DNA from: Amborella trichopoda
Lineage: Eukaryota; Streptophyta; Magnoliopsida; Amborellales; Amborellaceae
Assembly (NCBI RefSeq): GCF_000471905.2
Contig: NW_006498150.1
Span: 635,237-699,236 of the forward strand
Length of the DNA stretch: 64,000 nucleotides
Direction of reading: 5' to 3'
The notes under the pieces were generated by a model that was not told where the DNA came from, did not search any database, and was given only the letters and a program-made list of their open reading frames with translations. Position numbers and translations under genes: made by a program. Numbering within the stretch: the stretch's first letter is position 1; each line of letters opens with the position of its first letter. This document shows positions 40,301 through 54,400 of the stretch, piece after piece.

Positions 40301-43300
40301 GTGTTAGGGCCGTGGTGGCAGTAGTGGACCTGACCAATAACCCATGTGGGCACCTGAAAGAGATATACTTAATGAGTTGTGTGATGCGAGGGGACATCCA
40401 CCTAGTCCAAGTGGGAAAAGAAGAGGAGATTTGGCAGTTGACATGAGTACCACAGATATCATCGTACTTACGGTAAGGCTGGTCTGGGGCCTTCCTCATA
40501 AGGGCCACATGAGGTGTTTGGGCGGCAGTAGTGGACCTGACCAATAACCCATTGGAGCACATGGTGCCAGCACAAGAGTCAAGGACCCAACTATGTGCAT
40601 GAGTAGAGAGACTAGAGCAAGTGGCAAACCTGAAATAGAGAAGAAAAACTTAGCAAGCGGCTTTGTCCAAACAAGTATGTCAGAGCCTTGGGCCAAAGCC
40701 GCCTTATATTGGGATCGGTGCAGGACAAGCATCCGACAAGGACATCAAAGTTAAGGTGGGTGAGGATTGTCAGACACCTTCCCTTAGTGTCATGTATGCA
40801 AGCTAAGTGGGGCACGTGGAACCCCTAAGAGACATAACAATTTGTAATATCGACTTGAGATAATTTGAGAGGTACAGTAATGTCTCATGAAGCACCAAAT
40901 CTTTAGGTCGACAAACATATACGAGGGGAAGTACCTTTAGCCTTGACCGACAGTGGGCAGGGGGTGAGGCTAGTGCGTTGGTGCACAAATGTGCCTGCAA
41001 ATGTGGCTAAAGCCACAGACCCCGGGTGTAAGGTTGTGGGCTAGTGGAACAGACAAATGGCTAAGTTGGTGGGACTTGGTGGACCACCGAGACCAATAAA
41101 CTAAGGATTGGTTGGTCCGCCCATAGGCAACCTAACCTGATGGAACATGGGCATGGACCATGTGTAAGAGGCGGTAGATCATAAATCTAGCTAGGCAGTG
41201 CTGTTGGGGTTATGTGGCCATTTAAAGGCCTTATGAGAGCATGTACTGAAATTAAATATTGGCTCCGGTAGGAGTTTGGTCCACACTAGACTGTGAGACA
41301 TTTCTAATACCTAGACTCACCTGAGTTTCGACAGGCTATGGCTCAAGGTGATGCCTAAAAACTCGTAGTCCTGAGCATTGTATGAGCACAACCGACAAGG
41401 GTTTTGATGTGGGGTTATTCCTTAATGAGGTCAAGAGTTGTACCTATGACAGTTAGCCGAGGGACATGAATTTGACCCATGTGTGTGATGGATGACTTGA
41501 GAGGACAAGGGCCTAAATCCTCATAATTACCATCACAAGGCATGTACACTAGATAGCTGTCAGGGAAGCGGCCATTTGGATAAGGGTGTATGACATATAC
41601 ATGTGCGACAGAGATAACTCCTTGCAACACTGAACTGTTTTGGAAGGACCCATGAAGCATAGTACTGAAATGGGGACTGGACTTGTCCTCAGGGAGGGAC
41701 CTGTAATCAGTAAAATAGGATCGTATCTCCTTCATGTATTGGCTGACTTTGATAGTCCAATCATGAACCCCTACGAAGGGTTATGGGTCATGGGAACTGT
41801 TGAGCCAGTTTGAGAAGATGCAGTGAGATGAAATCTCTAAAGATGATGCAGTTCTTAGTATATTTGTTGTAATCTTAACTCTATGGATCCAATTCCCATT
41901 AAATCTTCCTAAATATGTTTTAATTATTTTTCAGATAATTAAAATGAATTTTTAAACATCTCTAAGTATTCTATTTTATTGAAAAATGATTTTCTTAAAT
42001 ATAGAAAAATCAATTTTCTAGATTTATTTTAATCCGCAAGAAGAAAAAAAAGATATTTTGAGGCTTTATAAAAATTATTTTATTATTTGAAAATTATATT
42101 TAAGGTATTGGGGGGCCCATTGAGGTCCATTGGGCCCACCATATTGTGGGGCGTGGAGCCCACATGGCCACCTTAGGGGTGGTGCACCCCACCTCCTCTA
42201 TACTTTCTTATTTTTTTAATTTTGGCAATTAATTAATGGGTTGATTTGAGAATTTTAGGAAAGTGTTTTAAGTAAAGATTTTGATTGTTTTCAAAAAAGA
42301 AAGTGTAGGAAAATAATTGAAATAGATTTAATACTTTCTCTACACAATATTTGATGGGAATGGAGTAATGAAAACTGAGGGAAAATGGTTCCACCACATT
42401 CCTTTAATCATGTTGGATGGTCTACGGAATGAATGGATGTGATCTCTTTACCCCACAATCTCCAAGATCAAAAGTCAAGATTAAGTCTCAAAATGATGGT
42501 AAAACCGTAACTCTAAAAACCTTAGCCTTTATGTTATATAAACTAGCTATGGGGGACTCATTCTCTAGACTTGAAACCTCAATCTCTCTCTCTCTTTGAG
42601 CCAAAAGGGTGGAGGGTGGAGGGTGGAACGTCCCTCTCTAATCCCTCTCTTCTTCTCTCTCTAACATTAGGGTTTAGGTAAGAAAAATAAACCCTAAGGA
42701 GTGGCATGCCCAAGCCACAAAAGCCTAGCACTAGGTCTTGGCCTTATGTCATGTGTTGAACTTTGGTCTAGTTTATCCCATGTCATGCTCCCTATTGGTT
42801 TTGCCTAGGCTTCCCAAGTTGTGAGGCAAGTTCTTAAACCTAGATCTCGTGCGCCATTGGTAAAGGAGACCCAGTGTGGAGTGAACGAAGTCCTTGGGGG
42901 TAACATGAGGCAAGGTATGCGGTAATTTCCTGCTTTATGCTGTCTTGATATAATTGCATCTTTTATATAACTTTCAGATCTACATTACGAATATAATCTT
43001 GTTTTAATGACAAGCCAATGAGAGTCCTTGACATTTTAATTGGTTTATATATTGTATTTGGACGGTTGTGAGTTGTGAGTGATTCGGGTGGCAATACATA
43101 TAGAAAAAATAGAAAAGATTTTAATCGGTATTGACTTGCTGCTCACATAGTCCACCTTTAAGGCAGGTGTGTTGACACTAACTGTGAATTGTGGGATTCA
43201 AATTTGAAATGTGTAAATGTCATAGGCATGAGCTTGTGTGGTGACCATGCAAATTTGAATTTAGAATGGGAGTGGGTTTACCAAGCCATAGTTGTCAACA

Positions 43301-45456
43301 TCTCCCAACATAGGTGGCGATCCGTTTTAGAATCTCACTTTGACACTCCAAGAAAGGGATCTTGATTTTTGAATTTTGGGATCTCGACCCTTACTATGAG
43401 GGATACCTATTCCTACTGCTAGGGATCTCAATTCCAACCTTAAGGATCGAGATAACAACCAAAACTGATAATTTTCTTAATTTATAGCCAGATAGCAACA
43501 TAATTGTACTTTTAATACAATTGCATTACTTGCTGGCTATAAATAAATGGAGTATTATTTTAAAGAATATGTATAGTCTACGAACTATACATACTGTTTA
43601 AGATCGGAAGTGTAGTGACTGTTATGGGCCCCATGCCGATTAAGTGATGCAGAAAGAAATTTTAGTGTTATTATTATTTTTGTTTATTTTTCTAAGGAAT
43701 AGGAATTGACCTAGGATAAGTGAAGTGGGAGGAGGGAGGATTTTGGTGCACGAGTTGTTATGTGGGAGGATTTTAGGGAATATATTAAAACTAATCTTTT
43801 CAGAAGGATTTGGGAGGGGATAGAGAATCCAGTGAGAGGAAATATGAAGATAGACATGAGAAGAAACAAGGAGATAGGTGAGAGAAGAAATACAGAGAGG
43901 TGTGTGCGAGAGAGAGAGATAAGGGAAAGGTACGTGACTTTTAGAGAGAGTTCATTTTTTGTGTTTATTTATTATTATTTTTTTCTTTCCTCCAAGTGTA
44001 TTTAAAGGGGAGATGTCCCTCATTGTAAAGAGAAAATATTGGAATTGAGTAAAGTTGATCTTGCAAAAAGATCTTTTTGGGGTGGATTTCTTTACGGACC
44101 ATGAGAGAGGGCATAACAATAGAGGGAAGTACTAATTAAATAAAAATAATAATAAAAGGTGAGAGAATCTATCATCTCTCAATGTCTGCAAGGGAATCGA
44201 CCGTAAAAAGATCTTTTCACAAGATTAACTTTACTCAATTCCAATCTCTTCTCTTTACAATGAAGAACATCCCCCCTTCAAATACACTAACAAAAAAGAA
44301 AGAAAAAATAAATAAATAAATAAAACCCACAAAAAAAAAAACTCTCTAAAAATCACGTACCTTTCCCTTATCTCTCTCTCTCTCTCTCTCTCTCTCCCTA
44401 TTTCCTCTCTCACGTCTATCTTCCTATTTCCTCTCATGGGATTCTCTATCCCCTCCCAAATCCTTCCTAAAAGATTAGTTCTAATCTATTCCCCAAAATA
44501 CTCCCACTTAAGAACTCGTGCATCAAAATCCTCCCTCCTCCCACTTAACTTACCCTAAGGCAATTCCTATTCCTGAGAAAAATAAACAAAAATAATAATA
44601 ACACTAAACTTTTGAATTTTTCTAATTTCTTTCCTCATCATTAAGCCTACAATAATTACTATAGATTCTTATTGTAACAAGCATGCATTTTGTGCTATAA
44701 CAATCATGAAACAATCATGTGTTTCTTGCTATAACAGTCATGCATAATAGTTGCCACTCATATGCATGTTGATCTACTTGTATTGTAACTCCCATAGAGA
44801 TCAGTGCATACATAGGGCACATTTCCCCACAATTTGTAGAGAGTGAAAAAAGACATCTATATATTTTCTTTCTCTTGTGCCTGAATATTAATCTCCCTCT
44901 TCTCTCCCAATCTCAACGAGCTATCAGAGTAAGGCTTGAAACCCTAGGATATCCATTACTTCAAGAAACCCTAGAATCATGAATTTTCTTCCTTCTTTGG
45001 CTCAAAGCTGTAGAATATTGGCAACCTTCTATTTCCAGCAAGATCATCTCGTTTTCCTATACCAATAAGTAAGTTTTTATCCCAAACTCCTTTCTTTTTT
45101 AATGACCTCATATTTCCAGCAACCTTATATTTCCAGTGCCCTCAAAATTAGCAGCTTCACACTTGAAACTAAGGAATTAGTACCTTGAAAAAAAGCCTTA
45201 GGGTTTCTATAGTTCCAGCGAGAAGGAAAGCATATATGAAGCAAAATATTTCCTTGGGCAGCAGTCAATCTGACCACCCAGGATTGATGATCACCACAAT
45301 TAAGCTATACTACTTAGAATGTAGGGCAGAGAATTTACCCTATCCGGATTCAAAACCCGAATTCTAGATCTGAAATCTGGATCCAAAATTCAAATCCAAA
45401 TAAAAATCAGGATCGGATCTGGGTATAGGTGGATGCGATCCGATTTTTTTAAATAG

Positions 45457-45489
<33 letters not shown>

Positions 45490-48400
45490 GTATATGTTAT
45501 ACAATTATTTTAACTTAATCTCCACCGTAGGTTAATAGAAGATGGACGGCAGGGATCCTCTCTTCTCTCTCTCTCTAAACAAAACATAAACACTAGGGTT
45601 TCTATGAATCCCTGTAAATCCATGACCCATCCATCCCTCCACAATTGCTGCGCCTATTGCCAAGCCATCTCACTTCTCTCCCTATAACAAAACACAGATC
45701 GTCCACCATCTCTGCCGCTACGCCATTCCACTGCGCCAAGCCACCATTGCTCTGCGCCTATGCCTCTACGATTGAAACACAGTTGCTCCAAACAGGTACG
45801 CCCAATCCATTCTCTACTTTTATTTACTATTATCAGTGGCTTTAGGGTTCTCGCGAACGAAAAAATGTTTCTGACAAAGGCAAGATTTATCTCATCTCTC
45901 AGTTTTTTTTTATGATTTTGGATTCTTGTTGAAGCTCTTTGAATCCCCTACAGCATCCCTAAATTGATCTTTAGTTTCCGTGCTCAAATCTGAGCATTGT
46001 CATGGCTTAATAGAGGGACCATCTGACGAACCTATAAAATCCGCCAAATTTGAGATATCTCTCTCATTTCTTAATTTATTTATTTATTATTGTTGTTCAA
46101 GATCTTCGAATCCCTTAAAAACCCCAAATCGATCAAGTAAATCCTAAATCTTTTTTCCTCTCCTCTCTCATCTCTATACAACTTTCTCTCTCTTCCCAAA
46201 TCTTGATCTTTCTTATATGTTTTTAGTAGGTACGGGAAAAAAACAACAACAGTTGTTTCTTCTTTCTATGAAATTTCTGTGATGTGTGCTTCTAGAAACC
46301 AAAACTGAAAATTGTTGGTGTCCCAAACCCTAGATTTTGTTTGTGTGGATGGAAAAACTCTGATCTAATTTTTTACTCTCTAGATTGTGATTTTTTATCC
46401 ACTGTTATGAGTGTTTTGTTTCTCATTGTTATGTTTCTTATTTTTTAAACTTTCTCTGGATTGTGAATTTTTTATTTCAATGATTCCTTGTGATCTTCTC
46501 TCTCCATAGGTGTTCAACATAATGTTGGGTGAGTGTGGCCATTAAAGGACTTATGAGTGCTTGTAAAATGAAAAAATATAGTGGAACATGAACTCAATAG
46601 GAGTGTGGTCCCATGTGGACCATATTAAGCATACGATGTTTGTTGATATTGAACTGTGCTTAATGTGCTAGGTCAGTCTGGTTCGAAAAAAACCAAGGTA
46701 CCTAGGCATAGAGTTATAACCGAGGAGGGTTTAGTGGGTTAACCCTTGATGAAGTCGTAGTATGCCCGGATGAGAGCCGAAGGACTGTGTGACCCTTGTG
46801 TGTGATGGAGGCCTTCAGAGACACGACTAAAGCCTTATCAGTTGTACCATCACACGGGATGCACATTGATAGCCATTTTCGATAAAGTAAACCACCTTTC
46901 AGGGTGAAACGTGTGCATGTGCAAGAGATACCCCCTGTGCACCATTGTGCTATGGATTGTATCAAGTCAGGATGGCTTTGGTTTCGTCTCCAAAAGATGA
47001 CTTGAAATCCATATACTAGAACTGTGACCCCTTGCGCATTGGCTAGACTTTGGTGACCCACTAATGATCCCTTGCATGGACTGTGGGTCATGTGCAACGC
47101 TGGGTCAATTTGAGAAAGCATATGTGGTTTGTAGTTGGTGGTTGGACATGGAGTATCCCAGTGGATATTTATTCCTAGACCATATGGATCCTTTTCCCAT
47201 CAAAGTCTTCTTATTTTGTTTATTTTAATAATATATTATTTTTAGAATTATTATTTGAAGTTTTCTGAATCTCTTAATATTTTATTTATCAAATTTGGAT
47301 TTATAAAAAAAAAGATATTGATTTTATAATGATTTAATTATTCAAATAATAATTTTGCGTTTTTTTAAATTATAAAAATAATATAATTGCATGGAAGGCC
47401 CAATAGATCTATTGGGCCCACCATTGCATGTTAGGTGGGGCCCATTATGTGCCCAAATAGGTGACACGCCCCACCTAGAGAAACCTTCTATTTTGTGGAG
47501 ATCAAGCTTTACGCTTGAGAGATAAGTTTGTGTTGTTTTAAGTAAGCTTAAGCCTTGAGAAAATTTTGAATGATATTTTGGTATGTATGAGTAGGCTTAT
47601 GCATAAAATAAGAAAGGATAATATTATAATCTATAAATTTATCATTTGAATTAATTGATGGGAAAATGGTTTGGGAAGTGGGGGATAATGGTCTAACACC
47701 TTCCATAGGATGTTGATGGTCCATCTATGGTATGGAGAGCTCAAAACTCCACAAGTCACCCAAGATCAATGGTGCATATTCAATCTCACTTGAGTGGCAA
47801 CCCAAGGAAAACCCTAAGATAATCTTGATCAAACACTATTAAAAAGGGATTGTCTCTATCCAAAATCTTTGCACCTTATCTTTCTATCTCTCTCTCTTAA
47901 CCTACCAAAAGGGGCATGCCCCACTGAGAATATCTCTCTCTTAATAAAGTTTCTCTCTCTCTCATGAAAGCCTAAAGGAAGCACGCCCCACTCTCTCATT
48001 TTTGAGATCTCTCTCTCCCACATTGTGAAAGAACCTAAGGGGTTTAAGCTATTGAGAGTTGTCATCTCTTTCATGGTATCTCTCTCATGATCTCTCATCT
48101 CTTATTGCGGTTTAGACAATAGGATTGTGGTAAAAAAGAGAAGCATCTCCCTCAAACTAGGTTGCTAAGGGGATTAATCTAGTGTTTGAGTTTTGTGATC
48201 AAAAGGGTTCATGTTCCATTGGTGTTGTCTGTCCAAACTTGCTTTCCCGGTTGAGATTGAAAGTTGATCATTAGATCACACGCCATCGAAAAATGGTGAC
48301 TCAGTGTGGGGTGTAAGAAGCCCGATTGAAGTAATCTCCGGCACCCTCTTTTGTTTCTTCCATATTATATTATTGTGTCTTTTATTTCCTAGCATATTTG

Positions 48401-51400
48401 TGTCTTTTCTTTTGTTAATGAAAAGTGAGGTTTGAATGGCTTCAAGTTCTTGAGATCCTATTGTATTCTTTTATTTTATTTTATTTGAAGTTATTATATT
48501 GTAAAAGGACTACTTGTGAGTGATCAATGCCTTGAAAAAAAGAAAAATAATTGGAAAAGAAAGAACAAAATTATTATATACTATCGGCTAGATCACACCA
48601 GTCCTTTCACATAAGTGATGCATGCTAAGTGGAGGAAGTGAGGTGGAACTGAAAGTGACCCTTGACGGATCTTACTTTTGGTGGGGTTTCTCGTAATGAA
48701 ATTTATTGATGTATGGATATGGTGTTTTTTTTATATGATTATATGATGTTTATTTTTAATTTGATGGAGGTAAGGATATGGGGTTTCCTTGATTTGAGAA
48801 TGATGAAATTCTATAGATGTTTTGAAATTCCATGATGTTTATTTTTAATTTGATGGATGTAAGAATATGGGGTTTCTTTTATTTAAGAAAGATGAAATTC
48901 TATGGATTTTATTTTTAATTTGATGGATGTAAGGATATGGGTTTTTTTTATTTGAGAATGATGGATGTAAGGATATGGAGTTTGTAACGACTTTATTTTT
49001 AATTTGATGAATGTAACAGAGACCTCGCTTGCTCCTCCTTCATCTTTCTTCTCCGTAACAATCAAAATCCTAGAGAGAGAGAGAAAGACAGAGACAGAGA
49101 TGTTTCTATACTCAACAGCTTAGAGAGAGGAAGGCCTCTTTCTAATCTTTCTAAACAACAACACAAAGAAAAACAGAGAGAGGTTTGTTTATGTTACAAG
49201 TAAAAGAGAGAAATAAAAGGCCACTTTATATGGCGACACAGAGGTAGAGAGAGAGAGAGAGAGGGAGAGAGAAAGTAAATAGGAGAAAAGGATTTCTATG
49301 GGCTGGAAGTAGAGCAGAATTAACCCAAATAAGAGCAAAATTAACCCAAATAGGAAGGCGTAATATTGGAACTGATCTGGATCCAAATTCGAAAATATTA
49401 TGGATCCGATCACATCCGAAACGGATATAGACTATTCGGATCCGGACCTGATATGAAAATTTCTCAGCCCTATTAGAATGGTCTCAATCTACCAAAATGT
49501 TCATAGGAAGTCGGAGGAAATTGGGTTCTGTCACAAAAAGGTCAAAGAGCCTCCCACAAGCGATAGAGATCCCATGATGAATGGGAAGTGAGGACATGAA
49601 AATAGTAGCATGGCTCATTCATTCCATGCAACAAGTATCAGTAGGGGCTGCTATTTCTTAAGACTACAACGGATATATGAGTGGTGGTAACCAAGACATA
49701 CAACAAGATGATATGGCTAGGGTTCGAAATAGCAAATTTGCAACAAGGAGAAATCACTATGGAAGAGTGCTTAGGGATATTAAGGCATAAGTGGGAAAAC
49801 CCTATTAATTCCAACATTGATGACATTAAAAAATAGGCTGACCAACGAAGAATCTTTAGCATGCCTACATCCTGACTCTGAGCTTCCGAGAGCAAATTCT
49901 AGGAAAGGACAAAATGCCTTCTCTTCAATCAGTCTATAATTATGTAGGAGTGGGTGCTAGTAAAAAGGCTATTGCAGAAGGACAAAACTCAAACATCCAT
50001 CCTAAACAATCAGCCTTTGCAACAAGCTTCAAGCAAGGAAAAGTGGGTATCAAAGGATTAAATTGTGTCCACTTTCTCCAGCTGACAAGGAGAAACTGTA
50101 ATGCTCACATTGTGGTAAGAGGAGGCACACCTGAGAGCACTGTTAGAACTTGCATCCACACTTGAGAACAATATCAAGAATGCAAGTGTCCATATTGTAT
50201 CGAGCGAGGGAAGGAAAACTCAGCCACACAACCCAAGGTATCGGATCCAAGAGATGAGGCCATCAAAGATTTACAGCATCAAGTGACAGCTCTCAAGGCT
50301 TCCCTCAACTCTAACACTCCAATAGAGCAGCCAGGTACATATGCAACTACAAGCCATGCCTCCAACTCCACCTCTTCTACACCCTGGATCATTGACTCAG
50401 GGGCTACTAACCATATAAGTGGTAATAAAGTTGGGTTCTCGTCTTTTTGTCCTGCTTCTCGTGAAGTTAAACTTGTTGATGGATCCACAACCAATGCCTC
50501 TACGGTGGCAAATATAAACTTTCTTCATCCTTGCCCTTACCCTTTGTAATACATGGGGCTTCTTTTCCTTCCAATCTTCTTTATGTTAGCAGCAGACAAA
50601 ACAACTAAATGGCACTGTCACATTTTACATTGTGTTTTTTAGGACCTGAAACAAGGAAGACAATTGGTGGTGGTCATGAAGACAATGAGTTGTAACCATT
50701 CAACATGGGATACACTTCAACTGCTCTCAGCTCTGAGTCTCAAAGTCATGAGCAAGTCCTCTTGTGCACACCTGCTTAAGCCATATGTCTCTAAAATCTT
50801 TAAAATTATTGTTCGCACATATGTTTGTTTCTTTGAATGTTCCTCAGTTAAAATGTCACTTGTCAATCGTCTAAACATGGCATAACCTCCTTTCTTCTAG
50901 TTAAAATAAAAGTTCCAAGTCATTCTATCTTGTTAATTCTGATGTTTAGGGGCCTGCTCCGCTAATTTTTGTATATGGATACTGCCATTTTATCTCATTC
51001 ATTTATGACTACTCTCATTATACTTGGATCTATCTTAAGAAAAATAGAGATGAAGTACCTTTAGTAGTTCAAATATTTCATAATATGATTCAGACTGAGT
51101 ATGGACCCAAATAGAAAAAACTTTTTGTTCTAATAATGCATGAGAGTATCTATACAATGCATTAAAAAAATTATTTTCTAGAACATGGTATAGAAACTCA
51201 AACATTGTATTTCTACACACCACAGTAGCATAGTGTGGCAGAACGGGAAAATGGACACTTGTTAGAAGTGGTGAGATGCATCTCAATAAAAATGAAGTTT
51301 CCTAAGAAATATTACGATGAAGTAGTTCTTACTACTACCAATATGATCAATAGAATACCTACACATATTCAAAATGGAGCTTATCCTTTCAAACTTCTCC

Positions 51401-54400
51401 ACCATGCACTTCCTTTGTTCTCCCTTCCACCAAAAATCATTGGTTTTGTCTGCTTCGAGCATACCCGGGGACCTCAACCTACCAGATTTGTGTTCCTAGG
51501 ATACTCGAACTCTCAAAAAGGATACAAGTGTTATCGTCCGGAAACTAAAAGAAAATATGTCTTAAAGGATGTTACCTTCTTTGAGAACTATACCTTATTT
51601 GGCATCCCAAAGAGATTTGATATCCACTATGACACCCGATAATCCTATCGATCTTCCAATGATCACAAAGAGTTCCGGTAATCCAAACAAGGAACAACTG
51701 GAATCTACTAAGAAACAACTAAACGTGTATACCGAAAAAAGAACAAGGGAAAATCTGATGTTAATGATCAACCCCATGGCGTTGACTCATCAAGTACTTC
51801 TCCTTCTACCTCAGCCTTCTCCACTCAATTTACCTATTGCCGTAAGAAAAGAAAAAAGGACTTGTACTTCTCATTAATTTAGTAGGTTTGTTTCTTATGA
51901 TTCACTTTAACCTTACTTTCATGCATACCTTTGCTCTACTTCCTCTGCTCCTATCCCCACCAATGTTGTAGATGCATTGGCTCATCTACAATGGAAAGCG
52001 GCCAAGATTAAGGAAGTGATTGCCTTAGAGAAGCAGCTAACTTGGGATATAATTGATCGGCCAGAAGGACACCATGTATGTGGATGCAGGTGGATGTATA
52101 CCCTGAATCACAAACCAGATCGTTCGATTGAGAGATACAAAGCTCATCCGATGGCTAAGGGTTTTACATAGTTATATGGGGTTGACTATTAGAAGACTTA
52201 TGCTCATGTGACAATATTGAAATTAATATGGGTACTTTTATATATCGCAATAAACAGGAAATGACCACTCCATCAATTAGACGTAAAGAATATCTTTTTT
52301 CATGGAAATCTGCAAGAGGAAGTGTATATGGCATTACCACCTAGGTTTTATCTTCATGGGGAGAAAAGGAAGATCTATAAATTGCAAAAAGCTATATATG
52401 GACTGAAACAATAACCTGGGGCTTGGTTCGAAAAATTCAGTATGCCAGTATGTCAGTCGAATTTCAAAGAAGTGTTTCAGACCATTTTGCATTTGTTGAA
52501 AGAGATTCTTGTTCTACCACAATACTGATAGCGTATGTAGATAGATAGTGCTTCCAAAAAATAGTGATCACGAGATTCAAAAGTGAGGTTTCTTAAGAAG
52601 TATTTTTGACATCAAGGATCTTGGTCCATTGAAATGCTTCCTTGGAATAGAGGTGGCTAAGGTCTAAACAAGGAATTTTTTTGTCTCAAAGAAAGTACAC
52701 TCTCAATCTCCTTAATGACATAGGAATGCTTGGAGGCAACTAGCAGAATCTCCCATTGAGGTTAACCACAATTTGTATGATCAGCAATCAGAGCCTCTGA
52801 GTAACCCTGACATATATCTGAGATTAGTGGGTAGACCAGCGTTTTAAAAATCGTCGAGTCGGCACGAAATCGGCCGATTCGAACCGAAAATTGGTCATCC
52901 CGTGTCGATTCTTTTGTAAAACCGGGAATCGCCCGATTCTAGAGAAGAACCGGCGATTCAATGCCATAAATCGGCTGGTGACGTCATGAATCTTCCGATT
53001 CTTCGCTTCATGACATCATAATCTGTCCGCTTCTTCTACAATGTGCATGACCCGCCCGATTCTTCTACAGTGTGAGTCATGGGCATTTTTGTAAATTTCA
53101 AGGTAAAATAGGTTAAGAACTAGAGGAAACTACCGTACGCACACCCCGCCATGTGGCCTCATTGCTTTGCACGCGTTATCCTTGGTGAGTACGAAGAAGT
53201 ATTTATTTACCAACATTTCCGTTTACCTCTTCGACCGGGATAATGTGAAAATGTATTAATTTGAAACATTAATATATTATAGTATTTTGTCTGCGCATCT
53301 AATACACTAAGTTGCATGTGGCATACCGATTATCACATACCTTCATCGTGTGGAGGACGTTGGTTCGAATCCTCTCATAGAGGAAACGTTGTTTTTTTCA
53401 TTTTTTTTCTCAAATTTTTTTCTTATCAAAAAAATGAAAGGTTTTTCTATCAATTTCGCTTTTTGTAAAAAAATTTCCTATCAATAAAATAAAAATTTTC
53501 TTATAAAAAAATGACAGGTTCTTATCAATTCTTTTTTCTTGCCAAATTTCTTTTTTTGTCAAAAAAATAAAAGGTTTTTGTTAAAAAAATAAAAAGTTAG
53601 TCAAAAAAAAAAAGTTCTTATAAAAAAAAATAATACACCAAGTATTTTTTGTCAAAAAAAAAGGTTCTTGCTAAAAAAAAAACAAAATGTAATACGACAA
53701 ACATTTCTTGTAAAAAATTAAAAGGTTTTTGTCAAAAAACACTAAAAGGTTCTTATCAAAAAACCATTATTTATTGTAGTCCATGTATGATTATATACTT
53801 CATCCATGATAGTTCTATGCAGTGGTTTAAAAAACGGATCGGTGACCCGGATCGGGCACCCCAAAAACCCATCTGAATCGGTGAATCGGCGATTCGAATC
53901 GAAAATCGGTGGGATTAAGCTCTAAAAAAATTATTAAAATTCATTAAAAATGTTGTTTTCTAAGAATCCAATAAGAAATCAAGGTACAACATTATTAATT
54001 TTCATTTTTTTCATCAATATGTGAATATTGAGTTTTTTTTCTCTGTATGAACTTATTTTAACAAAAATACTTGTATTTTTGAAAAAAATAAGAAATGAGT
54101 TTTTTTGACAAAAATATGAACTTATTTTAACAAAAATAAGAAACGAGGTTTTTTGACAAAAATACTTGTATTTTTTTTTATAAGAACTTTTTTTTTTTTG
54201 ACAATAACTTTTTTTTTTTTTTACAAAAACCTTTTATTTTTTTTTGACAAGAAAAAGAATTGATAAGAACCTTTCATTTTTTTTATACGAAACTTTTTAT
54301 TTTGTAGATAAGAAAAAAAAATTTACAAAAAGCAAAATTGATAAAAACCTTTTATTTTTATTTTTTAGAAAAAGCCTTTAATTTGTTTTATAAGAAAAAA

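Noticed and set aside
43481..43547. Hairpin around TTTATAGCCA / TGGCTATAAA as a possible small RNA precursor
   Set aside because: Short, AT-rich and without any supporting context; such hairpins are common by chance here.
43760..44437. Basic RERE-type frames on both strands at 43760-44437
   Set aside because: They are translations of GAGA/TCTC repeats in the arms of the foldback and mirror each other by palindrome.
53312..53392. Functional tRNA gene in the hAT composite
   Set aside because: Acceptor and T stems do not pair and box A is poor, so only a tRNA-like relic is reported.
53649..53876. Lysine-rich frame at 53649-53876
   Set aside because: Composed of AAAAGGTTCTTGTC-type microrepeats within the hAT composite; no domain.
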